Shown: piece after piece, positions 29,249 through 38,731 of the stretch | How the letters are laid out: every line of letters begins with the position of its first letter | How positions within the stretch are numbered: position 1 is the stretch's first letter | Assembly: GCF_012927125.1 (NCBI RefSeq) | Contig: NZ_JABBFZ010000024.1 | Location: 1-64,000, forward strand | Length of the DNA: 64,000 nucleotides | Origin: Paraburkholderia antibiotica | Lineage (GTDB): Bacteria > Pseudomonadota > Gammaproteobacteria > Burkholderiales > Burkholderiaceae | Direction of reading: 5' to 3' | The notes under the pieces: model-generated | What the model was told of the DNA's origin: nothing | What the model saw: the letters and a program-made list of their open reading frames with translations, nothing else | The model's database searches: none | Translations under genes and position numbers: made by a program

Positions 29249-31219
29249 TCAGTCGTTGTACTGCGTGATATCGATGTACGCGGTCCCGTCTCTTGCGCCG
29301 CCCAGTTGAATCAACCGCGAGCCGCCGCTCGTCAAAGCGGGGAACGGACAATTGGTGCAAGTCTGCACGCCCGCCGAATCGACGCCCGCGCTGATCGTCG
29401 CCTGATATTGGCCGGCCGTCGGGTTGTTGGCGGCGCCGACCGCGAAGCCATTGACCTGCGTGACGCTGCCCGACGCGCTCGCCGTGGCCGCAATTCCGGG
29501 CGACGTGACCGGATACGCGAGATTCAGCCCGTCGTTCACGAGACCGGACCACGTCACGCTCAGCGCATATTGCGCGTCGGCGAGCGTGGTGCCCGGCGTC
29601 AGAAACTGCGTGGTCGCGTCGTTCATCAGCAGCGTCGGCCACGGGATCGAATCGCCCGCGGCCGCGTTCAGCGGACTGCCCGGATTGATCACCGACGACT
29701 GCCCGAGCTGCGCGCCGTTCTTGTCGTAGAACGTAACCATGTAGGTCGAGTAGAGCGGCACCGTGCTCGCGTCGAGCGCCTGCGCCGCGTAGAAACCTGT
29801 CGAGGTGGGCGGCGTGAAGCTCGCCGTCGACGAGCGCGACTGCCACGACCAGCGATACAGCGCCGTATTGCTGGCGGTCGTCGCGGGCGTCAGCGGCGGT
29901 GCGCTCAACGCGCTGTCGGCGAGACCGAGCGTGCTGTTGCCCGACGCCGCGCGCGGCATCAGCCACACCGGCGCGGCGAGGCCCGGCCCCGTCACCGAGG
30001 CCGAATACACGTTCGGATTCGATGCGGTCGGGATCGTGATGTCGAGCCCGGCCTCATAGCGGTTCACGTCGTTCAGGCGCGTATCGAGGTAAGTGCGGCG
30101 CTGCAGGTGCGAGCGGATGGCGACCGCGAACGACGATTGATCGCCGATCAGATCCCAGCCGAGCTGCGTGCCGCCGGCGAGCGTGACCGGCGTCGCGAGC
30201 GGTTGCGCGATGCTGTACAACACACCGGGGACGCCGCTCGCGAGCGTGAACGGCAACTGCACGAGCGCGAGCTGCTTGCCGTTGCGCGTGAAGAACGCGA
30301 GCGTTTTCGGCGAGCCGAACACCGCGCCGGTCATCGTCGTTTCGCTCAGACCATGCGCGGTCGCGAGATCGGTCGAACCGCTTTCCTTGAACGATGCATC
30401 GATGGCCGGCGCGCACGCGGCGCTATTCAACGCGCCGTTCGCCGCGCACGCGGTGAGCAGCGCGGCGAGCGGTTCCAGATAGTTCGCGGCGGTCGGCGAC
30501 GCGGCGAGCGCGACGCCCTGCGCGGTCGTGTTGTTCAGCGCGACGGTCGTGCCCGGCGCCGCGTTCGAGACCAGCGTGCGGCCGCCGTTGGCGCCCGTGA
30601 CGAGCGATAGCGAATCGATCACCGCGTCGGCGCCCGTGTGATCCGGCGTGAACGCGGTGCCGATCGGATCGAAGCCGGCGGTCTGGAGGCCGTTCTGCGT
30701 GAGCAGGTTGGTGATGATCGTGTCGAGCGTGATGGTCGCGAGCTGCACCGATTGCAGCGTGACCTTCGCGAGCGTGGTGTTCGATGCGAGTTCGATCGGA
30801 TTGCCCGACGCGGTCAGCGTCGCCGCGAGCGCGGTGGTCAGCGTGGTCACGTTGGCGACGGCCGGCGCGCTGCCGGTGGGCAGCCGCGCGACCACTGACG
30901 ACAGCGGCGCGGCCAGCCCGCCCGCGTCCTGCGCGATGATGAAGAACGGCAAGGTCAGGCCCTTCACCGACAGGCTGTACGCACCTTGCGCGCCGGTCGT
31001 GGTGGTGACTTGCGCGCCGGTCGCGTCGATCAGCGTGACGCTTGCGCCGACGAGCGCGCTGCCCGCCGCGACGGTGCCACCTATCGAGGTCGTGGTCGCG
31101 GGCGCCGTGCTCGACGAACTGGTGCCGGAATCGCCGCTGCCGCTGCCGCAACCGCCGAGTTGTAAAAGGACGCTGGCGATCGCGGCTGCGATGCCGGTAC
31201 GCACGATCGATCGATGCAT
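29249..31219 (-). CDS. Large surface or periplasmic lipoprotein with Ig/CarboxypepD_reg-like start
   Basis: 656 residues. Lipoprotein signal with lipobox LGGC (Cys near residue 24), a Gly/Ser-rich linker, then a carboxypeptidase-regulatory-like beta domain (about 45-115, IGGTVAAGSALVGASVTL). The rest is Thr/Ala/Ser-rich beta sequence without a recognised family; a pair of Cys sits near the end (CTNC). The protein is probably outer-membrane anchored, with a role in adhesion or binding being only a guess. It is divergent from the DGPF/YciI gene at 31541. Signs of transfer are absent: codon use matches neighbours. Confidence 0.75.
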   Translation of the reverse strand: MHRSIVRTGIAAAIASVLLQLGGCGSGSGDSGTSSSSTAPATTTSIGGTVAAGSALVGASVTLIDATGAQVTTTTGAQGAYSLSVKGLTLPFFIIAQDAGGLAAPLSSVVARLPTGSAPAVANVTTLTTALAATLTASGNPIELASNTTLAKVTLQSVQLATITLDTIITNLLTQNGLQTAGFDPIGTAFTPDHTGADAVIDSLSLVTGANGGRTLVSNAAPGTTVALNNTTAQGVALAASPTAANYLEPLAALLTACAANGALNSAACAPAIDASFKESGSTDLATAHGLSETTMTGAVFGSPKTLAFFTRNGKQLALVQLPFTLASGVPGVLYSIAQPLATPVTLAGGTQLGWDLIGDQSSFAVAIRSHLQRRTYLDTRLNDVNRYEAGLDITIPTASNPNVYSASVTGPGLAAPVWLMPRAASGNSTLGLADSALSAPPLTPATTASNTALYRWSWQSRSSTASFTPPTSTGFYAAQALDASTVPLYSTYMVTFYDKNGAQLGQSSVINPGSPLNAAAGDSIPWPTLLMNDATTQFLTPGTTLADAQYALSVTWSGLVNDGLNLAYPVTSPGIAATASASGSVTQVNGFAVGAANNPTAGQYQATISAGVDSAGVQTCTNCPFPALTSGGSRLIQLGGARDGTAYIDITQYND

Positions 31220-31540
31220 GAATTTCCCCGCTGCTCGAATTATTCGAATTGCTGTGACGGCCAGGGTGGCGGTCGGGGTCGAACGGTTGAAACGGCCGTT
31301 TTAGCGCGGACCCGAATGGATTTCGGAGAATACTTCAAAGCGGTGCGCGCGTGTCGTGGATTGACACTGTAATGGCGCTGCGGTGGCACGGCAGGCTGCT
31401 GCATACGAGTGTCCGTAGAGACGCGCGGATCGCCCCGTGCGGGTTTGCCGCTGTCATCCCCGCTTGCTAGACTGGCTGCGCCGCTCATCCGCGGATGCCG
31501 ACGCAGGCGGCGCAATTCATCGAAGACCATCGGAGACATC
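31220..31540. other. Divergent intergenic region
   Basis: 321 bases between the lipoprotein gene (minus) and the first DGPF gene (plus). It must hold promoters for both, including a possible ECF-type promoter for the DGPF/sigma locus, but I cannot mark one with confidence. Confidence 0.4.
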
Positions 31541-31894
31541 ATGTCCTACATGCTGTTGATCGTCGAACCCACCGAACAACGCAGCGAGCGCGGCGAGGTT
31601 GCCGGCCGCGATCTCTACGGCCAGATGGTGCATTTCGCCGAAGACCTGAAAGCGCGCGGCAAGCTGCTCGCGGTCGAGTCGCTGACTTCGCAGAAGGATG
31701 CGGTGCGCGTGCAGGTTCGCGACGGTCAGCCGAAACTCGTCGACGGTCCGTTCGCCGAGGCGAAGGAAATGATCGGCGGCTTCTTTCTGCTGGACTGCGA
31801 CACGCGCGAGGAAGCGGTCGCGATCGCGCAGGCCTGCCCGGCGGCGGCTTGGTGCACGGTCGAGGTGCGCAAGCTCGGGCCGTGCTTCATGTAG
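31541..31894 (+). CDS. YciI-like DGPF-domain protein (ECF42-associated)
   Basis: 117 residues, alpha/beta ferredoxin-like YCII fold. It begins MSYMLLIVEPTEQR and carries the signature LVDGPFAEAKEMIGGFF. DGPF proteins are the conserved neighbours of ECF42-group sigma factors, and such a factor is encoded at 32995. The biochemical role of the family is not known; related YciI may be a small hydrolase-like enzyme. The start at 31541 follows CGGAG. Confidence 0.9.
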   Translation: MSYMLLIVEPTEQRSERGEVAGRDLYGQMVHFAEDLKARGKLLAVESLTSQKDAVRVQVRDGQPKLVDGPFAEAKEMIGGFFLLDCDTREEAVAIAQACPAAAWCTVEVRKLGPCFM

Positions 31895-32110
31895 CCCGCG
31901 TGGTAAGCACACGGCAGCCTCGCGCGATACCCACTACCCGTCACCGACGATCCACACCGTCGACTCAGTGTTTTCCCTGGGGCGCGGCAATCGACGCGCG
32001 TGTCGATCCGCGCGCGCATCGCTCGTCGTGTGAATAAGGAGCGCGCCGTCAGCGCGTATTCCCGCAGTGTTCATCCATTCAGTTCAAAAGATAAAAAGGG
32101 AGTTACGACC

Positions 32111-32524
32111 ATGCGATTCATGATCATCGTGAAGGCCACCGCCGCGAGCGAATCCGGGCAGATGCCCGAGCCGGAATTGATGGCCGCGATGGGCGCGTAC
32201 CACGAAGAACTGGCGAAGGCGGGCGTGCTGCTCGACGCGACCGGCTTGCAACCGACCTCGAAAGGCTGGCGCGTGCGCTACAGCGGCGGCAAGCGCAGCG
32301 TGATCGACGGACCGTTCGCGGAAACCAAGGAGTTGATCGCCGGCTACACGCTGATTCAGGTGCGTTCGCGCGACGAAGCGATGGAATGGGCGCGACGTTT
32401 CCCGGCGCCGTTCGGCGAGAACGCCGACGGCGAAATCGAAGTGCGCCAGCTATTCGAACTCGAAGACTTCGAGCCGGGGCCGGAGATCGAGCGCTTTCGC
32501 AAAATCGACGAGGATCGCCGCTGA
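32111..32524 (+). CDS. YciI-like DGPF-domain protein (ECF42-associated), second copy
   Basis: 137 residues with the same fold and the signature SVIDGPFAETKELIAGYTLI. It is longer than the first copy by a C-terminal acidic/aromatic tail (LFELEDFEPGPEIERF). GGGAG nine bases upstream supports the ATG at 32111. It is part of the run DGPF, DGPF, VOC, sigma, all in one direction; 216 bases separate it from the first DGPF gene. Confidence 0.92.
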   Translation: MRFMIIVKATAASESGQMPEPELMAAMGAYHEELAKAGVLLDATGLQPTSKGWRVRYSGGKRSVIDGPFAETKELIAGYTLIQVRSRDEAMEWARRFPAPFGENADGEIEVRQLFELEDFEPGPEIERFRKIDEDRR

Positions 32525-32576
32525 GCTTGCGGCGCAACCCGCAACGACTAGCGACTAACGAACAACGGACGTCATC

Positions 32577-32990
32577 ATGCATAAACAGATCTACGTGAAT
32601 CTGCCGGTCGAGAACGTCGAGCGGTCGAAGGTTTTTTTTAGCGCGCTCGGCTTCGATTTCGAGCCGCGTTTCAGCAACGACCGCGCGGTGAGCCTGATCG
32701 TCGGCGAGAACATCTACGCGATGCTGCTCGTGAAGGACATGTTCCAGACCTTCACGGCGAAGCCGGTCGCGAACGCGAAGGAGAGCACTGAAGTGCTGGT
32801 GTGCCTGTCGTGCGAGAGCCGCGCGGAGGTCGACTCGCTGGTCGCGAAAGCGCTCGCCGCCGGCGGTGCCGCGCCGCGCGCGCCGCAGGACCACGGCTTC
32901 ATGTACGGGCACGCGTTCGAGGATCTCGACGGCCATATCTGGGAGCTCGTCTATATGGATCCGAACGCGAATCCGGCGGCCGCGGGTTGA
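32577..32990 (+). CDS. VOC family (glyoxalase/bleomycin-resistance-like) protein
   Basis: 137 residues with one vicinal-oxygen-chelate domain: IYVNLPVENVERSKVFFSALGF at the start, then a metal-site-type region DHGFMYGHAFEDLDGHIWELVYMD at the end with His and Glu positioned as ligands. Substrate unknown; VOC proteins of this subgroup are common partners in ECF42 loci. Its stop lies four bases before the GTG of the sigma factor gene, so the two are probably translated together. Confidence 0.92.
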   Translation: MHKQIYVNLPVENVERSKVFFSALGFDFEPRFSNDRAVSLIVGENIYAMLLVKDMFQTFTAKPVANAKESTEVLVCLSCESRAEVDSLVAKALAAGGAAPRAPQDHGFMYGHAFEDLDGHIWELVYMDPNANPAAAG

Positions 32991-32994
32991 GGCC

Positions 32995-34269
32995 GTGACG
33001 ACGCAGGCCACCCATCGTGCGATCGAGGCTGTCTGGCGGATCGAAGCCGCGAAGGTCATCGCCCATGTCGCGCGGGTCGTGCGCGACGTGGGGCTCGCCG
33101 AGGAGCTCGCGCAGGATGCGCTGGTGGCCGCGCTCGAACATTGGCCGGAGGCCGGCGTGCCCGACAATCCGGGAGCATGGCTGATGACGACCGCGAAAAA
33201 CCGCGCGCTCGATCGCCTGCGCCAGGAGGCGTTGCATGCGCGCAAGCGCGAAGAACTCGGTCACGATCTCGACGCGATCGAGGCGCATCTGGTGCCGGAT
33301 TTCGTCGATGCGCTCGATGCCGCGCGCGCCGACGACATCGGCGACGATCTGCTGCGGCTGATCTTCACCGCGTGCCATCCGGTGCTCTCGACCGATGCGC
33401 GCGTCGCGCTGACGTTGCGCCTGCTCGGTGGCCTCACCACCGACGAAATCGCCCGCGCGTTTCTGGTGCCCGAGCCGACCATCGCGCAGCGGATCGTGCG
33501 CGCGAAGCGCACGCTGTCGGCGGCGCGCGTGCCGTTCGAGGTGCCGCAGGCGGACGCGCGCGCGGCGCGGCTTGCGTCGGTGCTGCAGGTGATCTACCTG
33601 ATTTTCAACGAAGGTTATTCGGCGACGGCCGGCGACGACTGGATGCGGCCGTCGCTCTGCGAAGAGGCGCTGCGGCTCGGGCGCGTGCTCGGCGGACTCG
33701 TGCCCGACGAAAGCGAGGTGCATGGGCTCGTCGCGTTGATGGAGATTCAGGCGTCGCGTACGCATGCGCGCGTCGATGCGCAGGGGCGTCCGGTGTTGCT
33801 GCTCGATCAGGACCGCAGTCGCTGGGACCCGCTGCTGATTCGTCGCGGCCTCGCGGCGCTGGACAGCGCGCATGCGCTCGGCGGCGCGAGCGGTCCGTAT
33901 GCGTTGCAGGCGGCGCTCGCCGCGTGCCATGCGCGCGCACGCCGCGCCGAGGATACCGACTGGGCGCAGATCGTCGCGCTCTACGATGCGTTGGCGCAGG
34001 TCGCGCCGTCGCCGGTGGTCGAGTTGAATCGCGCGGTGGCGGTGGGGATGGCGTTCGGACCGGCGGCGGGGCTCGAGATCGTCGATGCGCTCGCGGCCGA
34101 TGCGGCGCTCGCGAATTATCACTGGCTGCCGAGCGTGCGCGGCGATCTGCTGGTCAAGCTGGGTCGCGTCGACGAAGCGCGCGCCGAATTCGAGCGCGCC
34201 GCGGCGATGACGCGCAATGCGCGCGAGAAAGCGTTGTTGCTGGAGCGTGCGCGCGTGCTCGCGCACTAA
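32995..34269 (+). CDS. ECF42-type RNA polymerase sigma factor with long C-terminal extension
   Basis: 424 residues, far longer than a classic ECF factor (about 180). Sigma-2 (about 8-75, with ARVVRDVGLAEELAQDALVAA and WLMTTAKNRALDRLR), sigma-4 (about 120-180, LRLLGGLTTDEIARAFLVPE) and a helical extension (about 185-424, DUF6596/TPR-like) that contains IYLIFNEGYSATAGDDW. This architecture and the flanking DGPF genes define the ECF42 group, which lacks a classical anti-sigma factor; the extension is thought to control activity. The start is GTG 32995, immediately after the VOC stop; the longer frame upstream overlaps that gene. Confidence 0.93.
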   Translation: MTTQATHRAIEAVWRIEAAKVIAHVARVVRDVGLAEELAQDALVAALEHWPEAGVPDNPGAWLMTTAKNRALDRLRQEALHARKREELGHDLDAIEAHLVPDFVDALDAARADDIGDDLLRLIFTACHPVLSTDARVALTLRLLGGLTTDEIARAFLVPEPTIAQRIVRAKRTLSAARVPFEVPQADARAARLASVLQVIYLIFNEGYSATAGDDWMRPSLCEEALRLGRVLGGLVPDESEVHGLVALMEIQASRTHARVDAQGRPVLLLDQDRSRWDPLLIRRGLAALDSAHALGGASGPYALQAALAACHARARRAEDTDWAQIVALYDALAQVAPSPVVELNRAVAVGMAFGPAAGLEIVDALAADAALANYHWLPSVRGDLLVKLGRVDEARAEFERAAAMTRNAREKALLLERARVLAH

Positions 34270-34301
34270 CGCTGGCCGCGCACGCGGCAACCCGCAGCCG
34301 C

Positions 34302-34919
34302 TCAGCGAATCAACTGCCGCACGCCCAGCGCCACGATCAGGCCGCCGCACACGCGATCCACCCACGCCTTGCTGCCTCGATACGCGGCCGCGATCCGCGC
34401 ATGCGACAACGCCAGCGCGACGAACCCATACCAACTGCTCGCGACGACGAACACCATGCCGAGCATCGCCGCAAACGTGCCGGCGCTCACATGCGCGGGC
34501 ATCGCCGACGAAAACACCGCGGCAAAGAACGCCATCGATTTCGGATTCGCGATGTTGGTCGCGAAGCCCTGCGCGAACGCCTGGCGAAAGCCGCCTGACG
34601 GTGCCTTGCTCAGCACCGCCTGCCGTGCCGCCGACGCATTGAAGATCAGCCGCCCGCCGAACCACAGCAGATAACACGCACCGACGATCCTGACCACCAG
34701 CGCGAGCCACGGAAACGCGGCGAATACGATGCCGACGCCGAGAATCGCGCAGCTCGCCCAGAACAGATTGACGAGCACGATGCCGGCGACCATCGCGAGC
34801 GCCTCGATGCGCGTCGCCGACGCGGCCTTGTGCGCGACCGCGACGAAGTTCGGGCCGGGGCTCACCACGCCGGCGATATACACGGAGAGAACGCCGAGAA
34901 CGGCGGCACCGTCGACCAT
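34302..34919 (-). CDS. LysE family translocator
   Basis: 205 residues, about six membrane segments, of the LysE/RhtB amino-acid exporter family. The signature VSPGPNFVAVAHKAA is in the first segment region and GFATNIANPKSMAFFAAVF in the middle. It would export an amino acid or derivative. The ATG at 34919 has AAGGAG eight bases upstream, which rules out the in-frame start 11 codons earlier. Convergent with the sigma factor gene. Confidence 0.93.
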   Translation of the reverse strand: MVDGAAVLGVLSVYIAGVVSPGPNFVAVAHKAASATRIEALAMVAGIVLVNLFWASCAILGVGIVFAAFPWLALVVRIVGACYLLWFGGRLIFNASAARQAVLSKAPSGGFRQAFAQGFATNIANPKSMAFFAAVFSSAMPAHVSAGTFAAMLGMVFVVASSWYGFVALALSHARIAAAYRGSKAWVDRVCGGLIVALGVRQLIR

Positions 34920-34998
34920 GAATACACTCCTTGACTGGAACAGCGGGACCACGCGAGGGGGTCCTCGAAAGACAGATGCGAAAACGTGCGCGCCGCCG

Positions 34999-35586
34999 TT
35001 ATAGCCCGAAAAACGCCGCGCCCGCGGTCAGCACGCCTGCCGCTGCGACGCAAAACGACACGTTGCGCAGCCAGTTTTTGCGCGTGAGCAGCGTGATTGC
35101 ACACAGCGCAATCGCGACCTGGATCAGCAGCGTCGCCTGGGCCCAGCGATGGTGGCCGTGCAGCAGTGCTTCGCTGCGCGTGTCGGCGGCGACGACCTGT
35201 TTTTCGATCGCTTCGGCGTTCGCGCGGATCGGCTCTTTCTGCTGCTTGTATTTCTCGACGTCGGCGACGAATTTCGCGTGCGCGTCGCTGTTCGGCGCCG
35301 ACAATGCCGCGCCGAGTTCGGCGAGATTTTCCTTCTCGCCCTTCGCCTGGTAGTAGGACCACTGGTTCGACGCCTCGGTCTTCTTGATCGCGGCCTCGTT
35401 CTTGTAGAACAGCGCGAGATTTTCGCTGTTGCCACTCTGGTACGCGCACAGTGCGCCGATCGTCGCGAGGATCGCGGTCATCACGGCCATGCGGCTCGCG
35501 AACGGATCGGCGTCGTGATGCGCGGCGTGGCCGGCATGCTCGACCGCATGGTCGTGTGGACCATGCACTTCGTATTCTTCAGACAT
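34999..35586 (-). CDS. DUF4337 family membrane protein
   Basis: 195 residues. His-rich N-terminus (HGPHDHAVEHAGHAAHHDAD), one membrane segment at about 32-50 (MAVMTAILATIGALCAYQSG), a long helical, charged middle (55-135) that probably forms a coiled coil, and two membrane segments near 150-165 and 178-194. Function unknown. The His-rich start could bind metal, which is inference only. Confidence 0.85.
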   Translation of the reverse strand: MSEEYEVHGPHDHAVEHAGHAAHHDADPFASRMAVMTAILATIGALCAYQSGNSENLALFYKNEAAIKKTEASNQWSYYQAKGEKENLAELGAALSAPNSDAHAKFVADVEKYKQQKEPIRANAEAIEKQVVAADTRSEALLHGHHRWAQATLLIQVAIALCAITLLTRKNWLRNVSFCVAAAGVLTAGAAFFGL

Positions 35587-35654
35587 CTGATTCTCCGGGG
35601 CGATGCTTTTCTTGTCGTTGCCGGGCGGTGCGAGAAGGAGCCCGGTGCCCTCGA

Positions 35655-36623
35655 TTATTCCATGCGAATCACCACGCGTCCGCGTGTGCCGGCGGCCACC
35701 GCCTCATACGCTTCGCGCGCGCCGGCGAGCGCGAATTCCTGCGCGATCGCCGGTGCGCTCAGCTTGCCGCTGTCGAAGCCTTCGACGAGCGCGCTCATCA
35801 GCGGTGCCGATTCCGCGACGCCGAGCTTCGCGCTGTCGACGCCGAGCAATTGGGTCTCGTTGTGATAGAAGTCGATCAGATCGAAATCGACGCGGCGTTT
35901 GCCGGTCGCGCTGATTTCGAGCACGCGGCCGCGCCGTTTCGCGAGACCCAGCGCGGTTTCGAATGCGACGCCGCCGACCGTGTCGTAGACGACTTCCGCG
36001 CCCACGCCTTGCGTCAGCTCACGCAGCCGCTCGGCGGCGTGTTCGTCGAGCGGCACGTAGGCGTCGATCAGGCGGCCGGCCGGCGTCGCCGGATCGAGCG
36101 GGCGGCGGTCCACCGCGATCACGCGCGCGCCGCGTGCTTTGGCGATCTGCACGACCGCGCCACCGACACCGCCGCCCGCGCCGAGCACCGCGATTGTTTC
36201 GCTGGCGCGCAACTGCGCATAGTCGACGGTGCCGAGCCACGCGACCACGAAGTTCACGCCGATCGCCGCCGCCTCGAGGTGGCTCAGCGCAGCGGGCTTG
36301 CGCGACAGCGCTGCGAGTGGAATCTGGATGAATTCGGCGTGGCTGCCGTCGCGCGTGAAGCCGATGTCGCCGCCGGTGCCCCAGACCTCGGCGCCGAGCC
36401 AGGCAGCCGGACCTTCGCTGACGACGCCGCTGAAGTCGCGACCCGGCGTGCGCGGCAGCACCGTGTGCTCGAAATGGCCGGCCACGTTCTTGACGTCGCT
36501 CGGATTGACCGACGCGGCCATCACGCGCACGACCGCGTGGTCGGCGTCGGCTTGGGGCGTCGGCAGATCGACGTAGTCGAGGACCGTGGGGGCGCCGAAG
36601 GATTTGAACTGGATCGCTTTCAT
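35655..36623 (-). CDS. Medium-chain dehydrogenase/reductase, quinone oxidoreductase type
   Basis: 322 residues, zinc-independent MDR family. GroES-like domain first (VVRVMAASVNPSDVKNVAGH, TPGRDFSGVV), then a Rossmann domain with IAVLGAGGGVGGAVVQIAKA for NADPH binding. It would reduce quinones or enones. It is a single gene 31 bases from nothing else in its direction; DUF4337 lies downstream by 68 bases and might be cotranscribed. Confidence 0.92.
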   Translation of the reverse strand: MKAIQFKSFGAPTVLDYVDLPTPQADADHAVVRVMAASVNPSDVKNVAGHFEHTVLPRTPGRDFSGVVSEGPAAWLGAEVWGTGGDIGFTRDGSHAEFIQIPLAALSRKPAALSHLEAAAIGVNFVVAWLGTVDYAQLRASETIAVLGAGGGVGGAVVQIAKARGARVIAVDRRPLDPATPAGRLIDAYVPLDEHAAERLRELTQGVGAEVVYDTVGGVAFETALGLAKRRGRVLEISATGKRRVDFDLIDFYHNETQLLGVDSAKLGVAESAPLMSALVEGFDSGKLSAPAIAQEFALAGAREAYEAVAAGTRGRVVIRME

Positions 36624-36711
36624 CGTGGGTCGTTCCCGTTGATGTCGTGCCGCGTCGCGCAGCGAAGGCCCCTAGTCTACGCGCGCACGCCGACGCACTG
36701 GCACTACGGCA

Positions 36712-37701
36712 CTACGTGCGATGCCCCATCAACATCAGCAGCAACGACAACGTCACGATCGATCCCACCGTCGACAGCAAAATCGTGCGCGACGTGACGT
36801 GTGCCTCGCGCCGGTAGAACTCCGCGAGCATGAACGGACCGGTGCCGGTCGGCAGCGCGGCGAGCACCACGGCCATTTCGACCAGCGACGGCGCGAGCCC
36901 GAATACGCGCGACGCGAGCCACCAGGTCAGCGCCGGCTGCACGATCAGCTTGACGCCGGTGAGCAGCAATGCGATGCCGCCCGCGCCGCGCTCGTCGTTC
37001 GTGTTGCTTGCGTCGTTCACGTCACTCTTATCGGCATTGCTCGGCCGCTTCTCGGCGAGGAACAGGCCGAGGCTTACCAGCGCGCACGGGCTCGCCGCGC
37101 CGGCCAGCAGCTTCAGGAACGTCTCGGCGCTAGCGGGCAGCGTGACATGCAGACTCGCGACCGCGACGCCCGCGAGCGGCGACACGATCAGCGGATTGCG
37201 CGCGAGCGAGCGCAGCACCTTGAGGCCGAGCTTGTGCGGCGTGCGTTCGGTTTGCAGGCCGATCTCGATCAGCACGATCGCGACCGCGAACAGTACGCAG
37301 GCGACGAGGATCGTCGCAATCGTGGTCGGGGTGAGGCTCGCCTGACCGAACGCGATCACGCCGAGCGGAAAGCCAATGTAGCCGGTGTTCGGATACGACG
37401 CCGCGATCGCGTCGACGCTCGCGTCGGCCAGATGCCGGCCGTTGACGAGACGCAGCGCGAGGATCAGCGCGAACACCGCGATGCAGGCGATCGAAAACGT
37501 CGCGACGAAGGCCGGTTGATAGAGCTGATGCCAGGTCGCGTGCGCCATCGTGTCGAACAGCAGCGCAGGCAACGCGAGCCAGACCACGAAGCGGTTCAGT
37601 TCGGAGGCGGAGTTCGGGCCGAGCACACCGCGCCGACGGCACGCGAAGCCCGCAAAAATGAGGCCGAAAACGGGAAGCAGGATTTCGAGGGTCGCTAACA
37701 T
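36712..37701 (-). CDS. AEC family transporter (auxin efflux carrier type)
   Basis: 329 residues with ten predicted membrane segments, beginning ATLEILLPVFGLIFAGFACR. The family includes malonate, malate and other organic-acid carriers in bacteria. The middle loop (about 215-245) is unusually rich in Asn, Asp and Ser. The ATG at 37701 is chosen; 36 further in-frame residues upstream lack membrane-protein character. It is divergent from the LysR gene at 37844, which may regulate it. Confidence 0.92.
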   Translation of the reverse strand: MLATLEILLPVFGLIFAGFACRRRGVLGPNSASELNRFVVWLALPALLFDTMAHATWHQLYQPAFVATFSIACIAVFALILALRLVNGRHLADASVDAIAASYPNTGYIGFPLGVIAFGQASLTPTTIATILVACVLFAVAIVLIEIGLQTERTPHKLGLKVLRSLARNPLIVSPLAGVAVASLHVTLPASAETFLKLLAGAASPCALVSLGLFLAEKRPSNADKSDVNDASNTNDERGAGGIALLLTGVKLIVQPALTWWLASRVFGLAPSLVEMAVVLAALPTGTGPFMLAEFYRREAHVTSRTILLSTVGSIVTLSLLLMLMGHRT

Positions 37702-37843
37702 CGATACAAAGAGCTGGCGCGGGCGCGCGAGGAACGGGGCGGAGCCGGGGACCCGCCAGCGTAGCGAATTGCGTTGATACAATCCAATACTGTCTTGAGG
37801 GTTCGACAATACCTTTTTTGCATCGTCAATTCCGGAGGGCGTC
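37702..37843. promoter_or_regulatory. Divergent promoter region of AEC transporter and LysR gene
   Basis: 142 bases. The element ATACAATCCAATACTGT followed by GACAATACC gives repeated AATAC/ACAAT motifs of the T-N11-A type used by LysR proteins, at about 37775-37815. This fits autoregulation by the divergent LysR. The site is inferred from pattern only. Confidence 0.45.
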
Positions 37844-38710
37844 GTGATCGATGTGAAACCGCTGCGCTACTTCGTGACCCTTGCCGAAACGCGCCATTTC
37901 GGCCGGGCGGCGGCACGGCTGAATCTGTCGCAGCCACCGCTGAGCCGGCAGCTCGCGGCGCTGGAGGCGAGCCTCGGCGTTACGTTGATCAAGCGTAGTC
38001 CGCGCAGCGTGACGTTGACCGCGGCGGGCGAGCGCTTCTATGCCGATGCGAAAGCGCTGCTGGCGTCGCTCGAACAGGCGGTCAGTAATGCGCGGGCGGC
38101 CGCGCACGGTGAGGCCGGCAAGCTCGAAATCGGCTTCACGATGTGCTCCGCGTACAGCGTGGTGCCTGGCTACGCGCGCGTGTTCGGCGCGGCCTATCCG
38201 GAGGTCGAGCTGAAGTTGCGCGAGGTGGTGTCGAACGATCTGGCCGCGCAGGTGCTGGCCGGCCACATCGATGCGGCGATCATGTTTCCGAACGTGCGCG
38301 ACAAAGGGCTCGAAACGCGCACGGTGTTGAGCGAGCCGTTGTGCGTTGCGCTGTCGCGCGGCCATCCGCGCGCGCGGGCGCGGCGCCTGAAGATCGCGCA
38401 ACTGGCGGGCGAGCCGTTCGTGCTGGCGTCGGAGGAAGTCGCGCCGAGCCTGCGCGCGACGATCCTCGAACATTGCCGCTCGGGTGGCTTCGAGCCCGAC
38501 ATCCGCTTCGAGGTGCAGTTGCAGCAGACGGTGCTGAGTCTCGTCGATGAAGGGGTGGGGGTGGCGCTGGTGCCGTCGTCGATGCGCAAGGCGCAACTGG
38601 CGGGTGTGGTGTTCCGGCCGCTCGCCGACGCACCGACGATCGAGCAGGTGCTCGCGTGGTCGGCGGCGAACCGGAACCCATGTTTGCAGAGGTTTCTGGA
38701 GTTGGCGTGA
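37844..38710 (+). CDS. LysR-family transcriptional regulator
   Basis: 288 residues: N-terminal helix-turn-helix (about 1-60, RYFVTLAETRHFGRAAARLN, LSQPPLSRQLAALE), then an effector domain with VALVPSSM near the C-terminus. The GTG start at 37844 has GGAGGG four bases upstream (37834-37839). It is divergent from the AEC transporter gene, the likely target. The inducer is unknown. It sits at the left edge of the lower-GC cassette: its stop is 21 bases from the end of the convergent ASCH gene. Confidence 0.94.
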   Translation: MIDVKPLRYFVTLAETRHFGRAAARLNLSQPPLSRQLAALEASLGVTLIKRSPRSVTLTAAGERFYADAKALLASLEQAVSNARAAAHGEAGKLEIGFTMCSAYSVVPGYARVFGAAYPEVELKLREVVSNDLAAQVLAGHIDAAIMFPNVRDKGLETRTVLSEPLCVALSRGHPRARARRLKIAQLAGEPFVLASEEVAPSLRATILEHCRSGGFEPDIRFEVQLQQTVLSLVDEGVGVALVPSSMRKAQLAGVVFRPLADAPTIEQVLAWSAANRNPCLQRFLELA

Positions 38711-38731
38711 GGAAAATCTTACGATTTTCGT

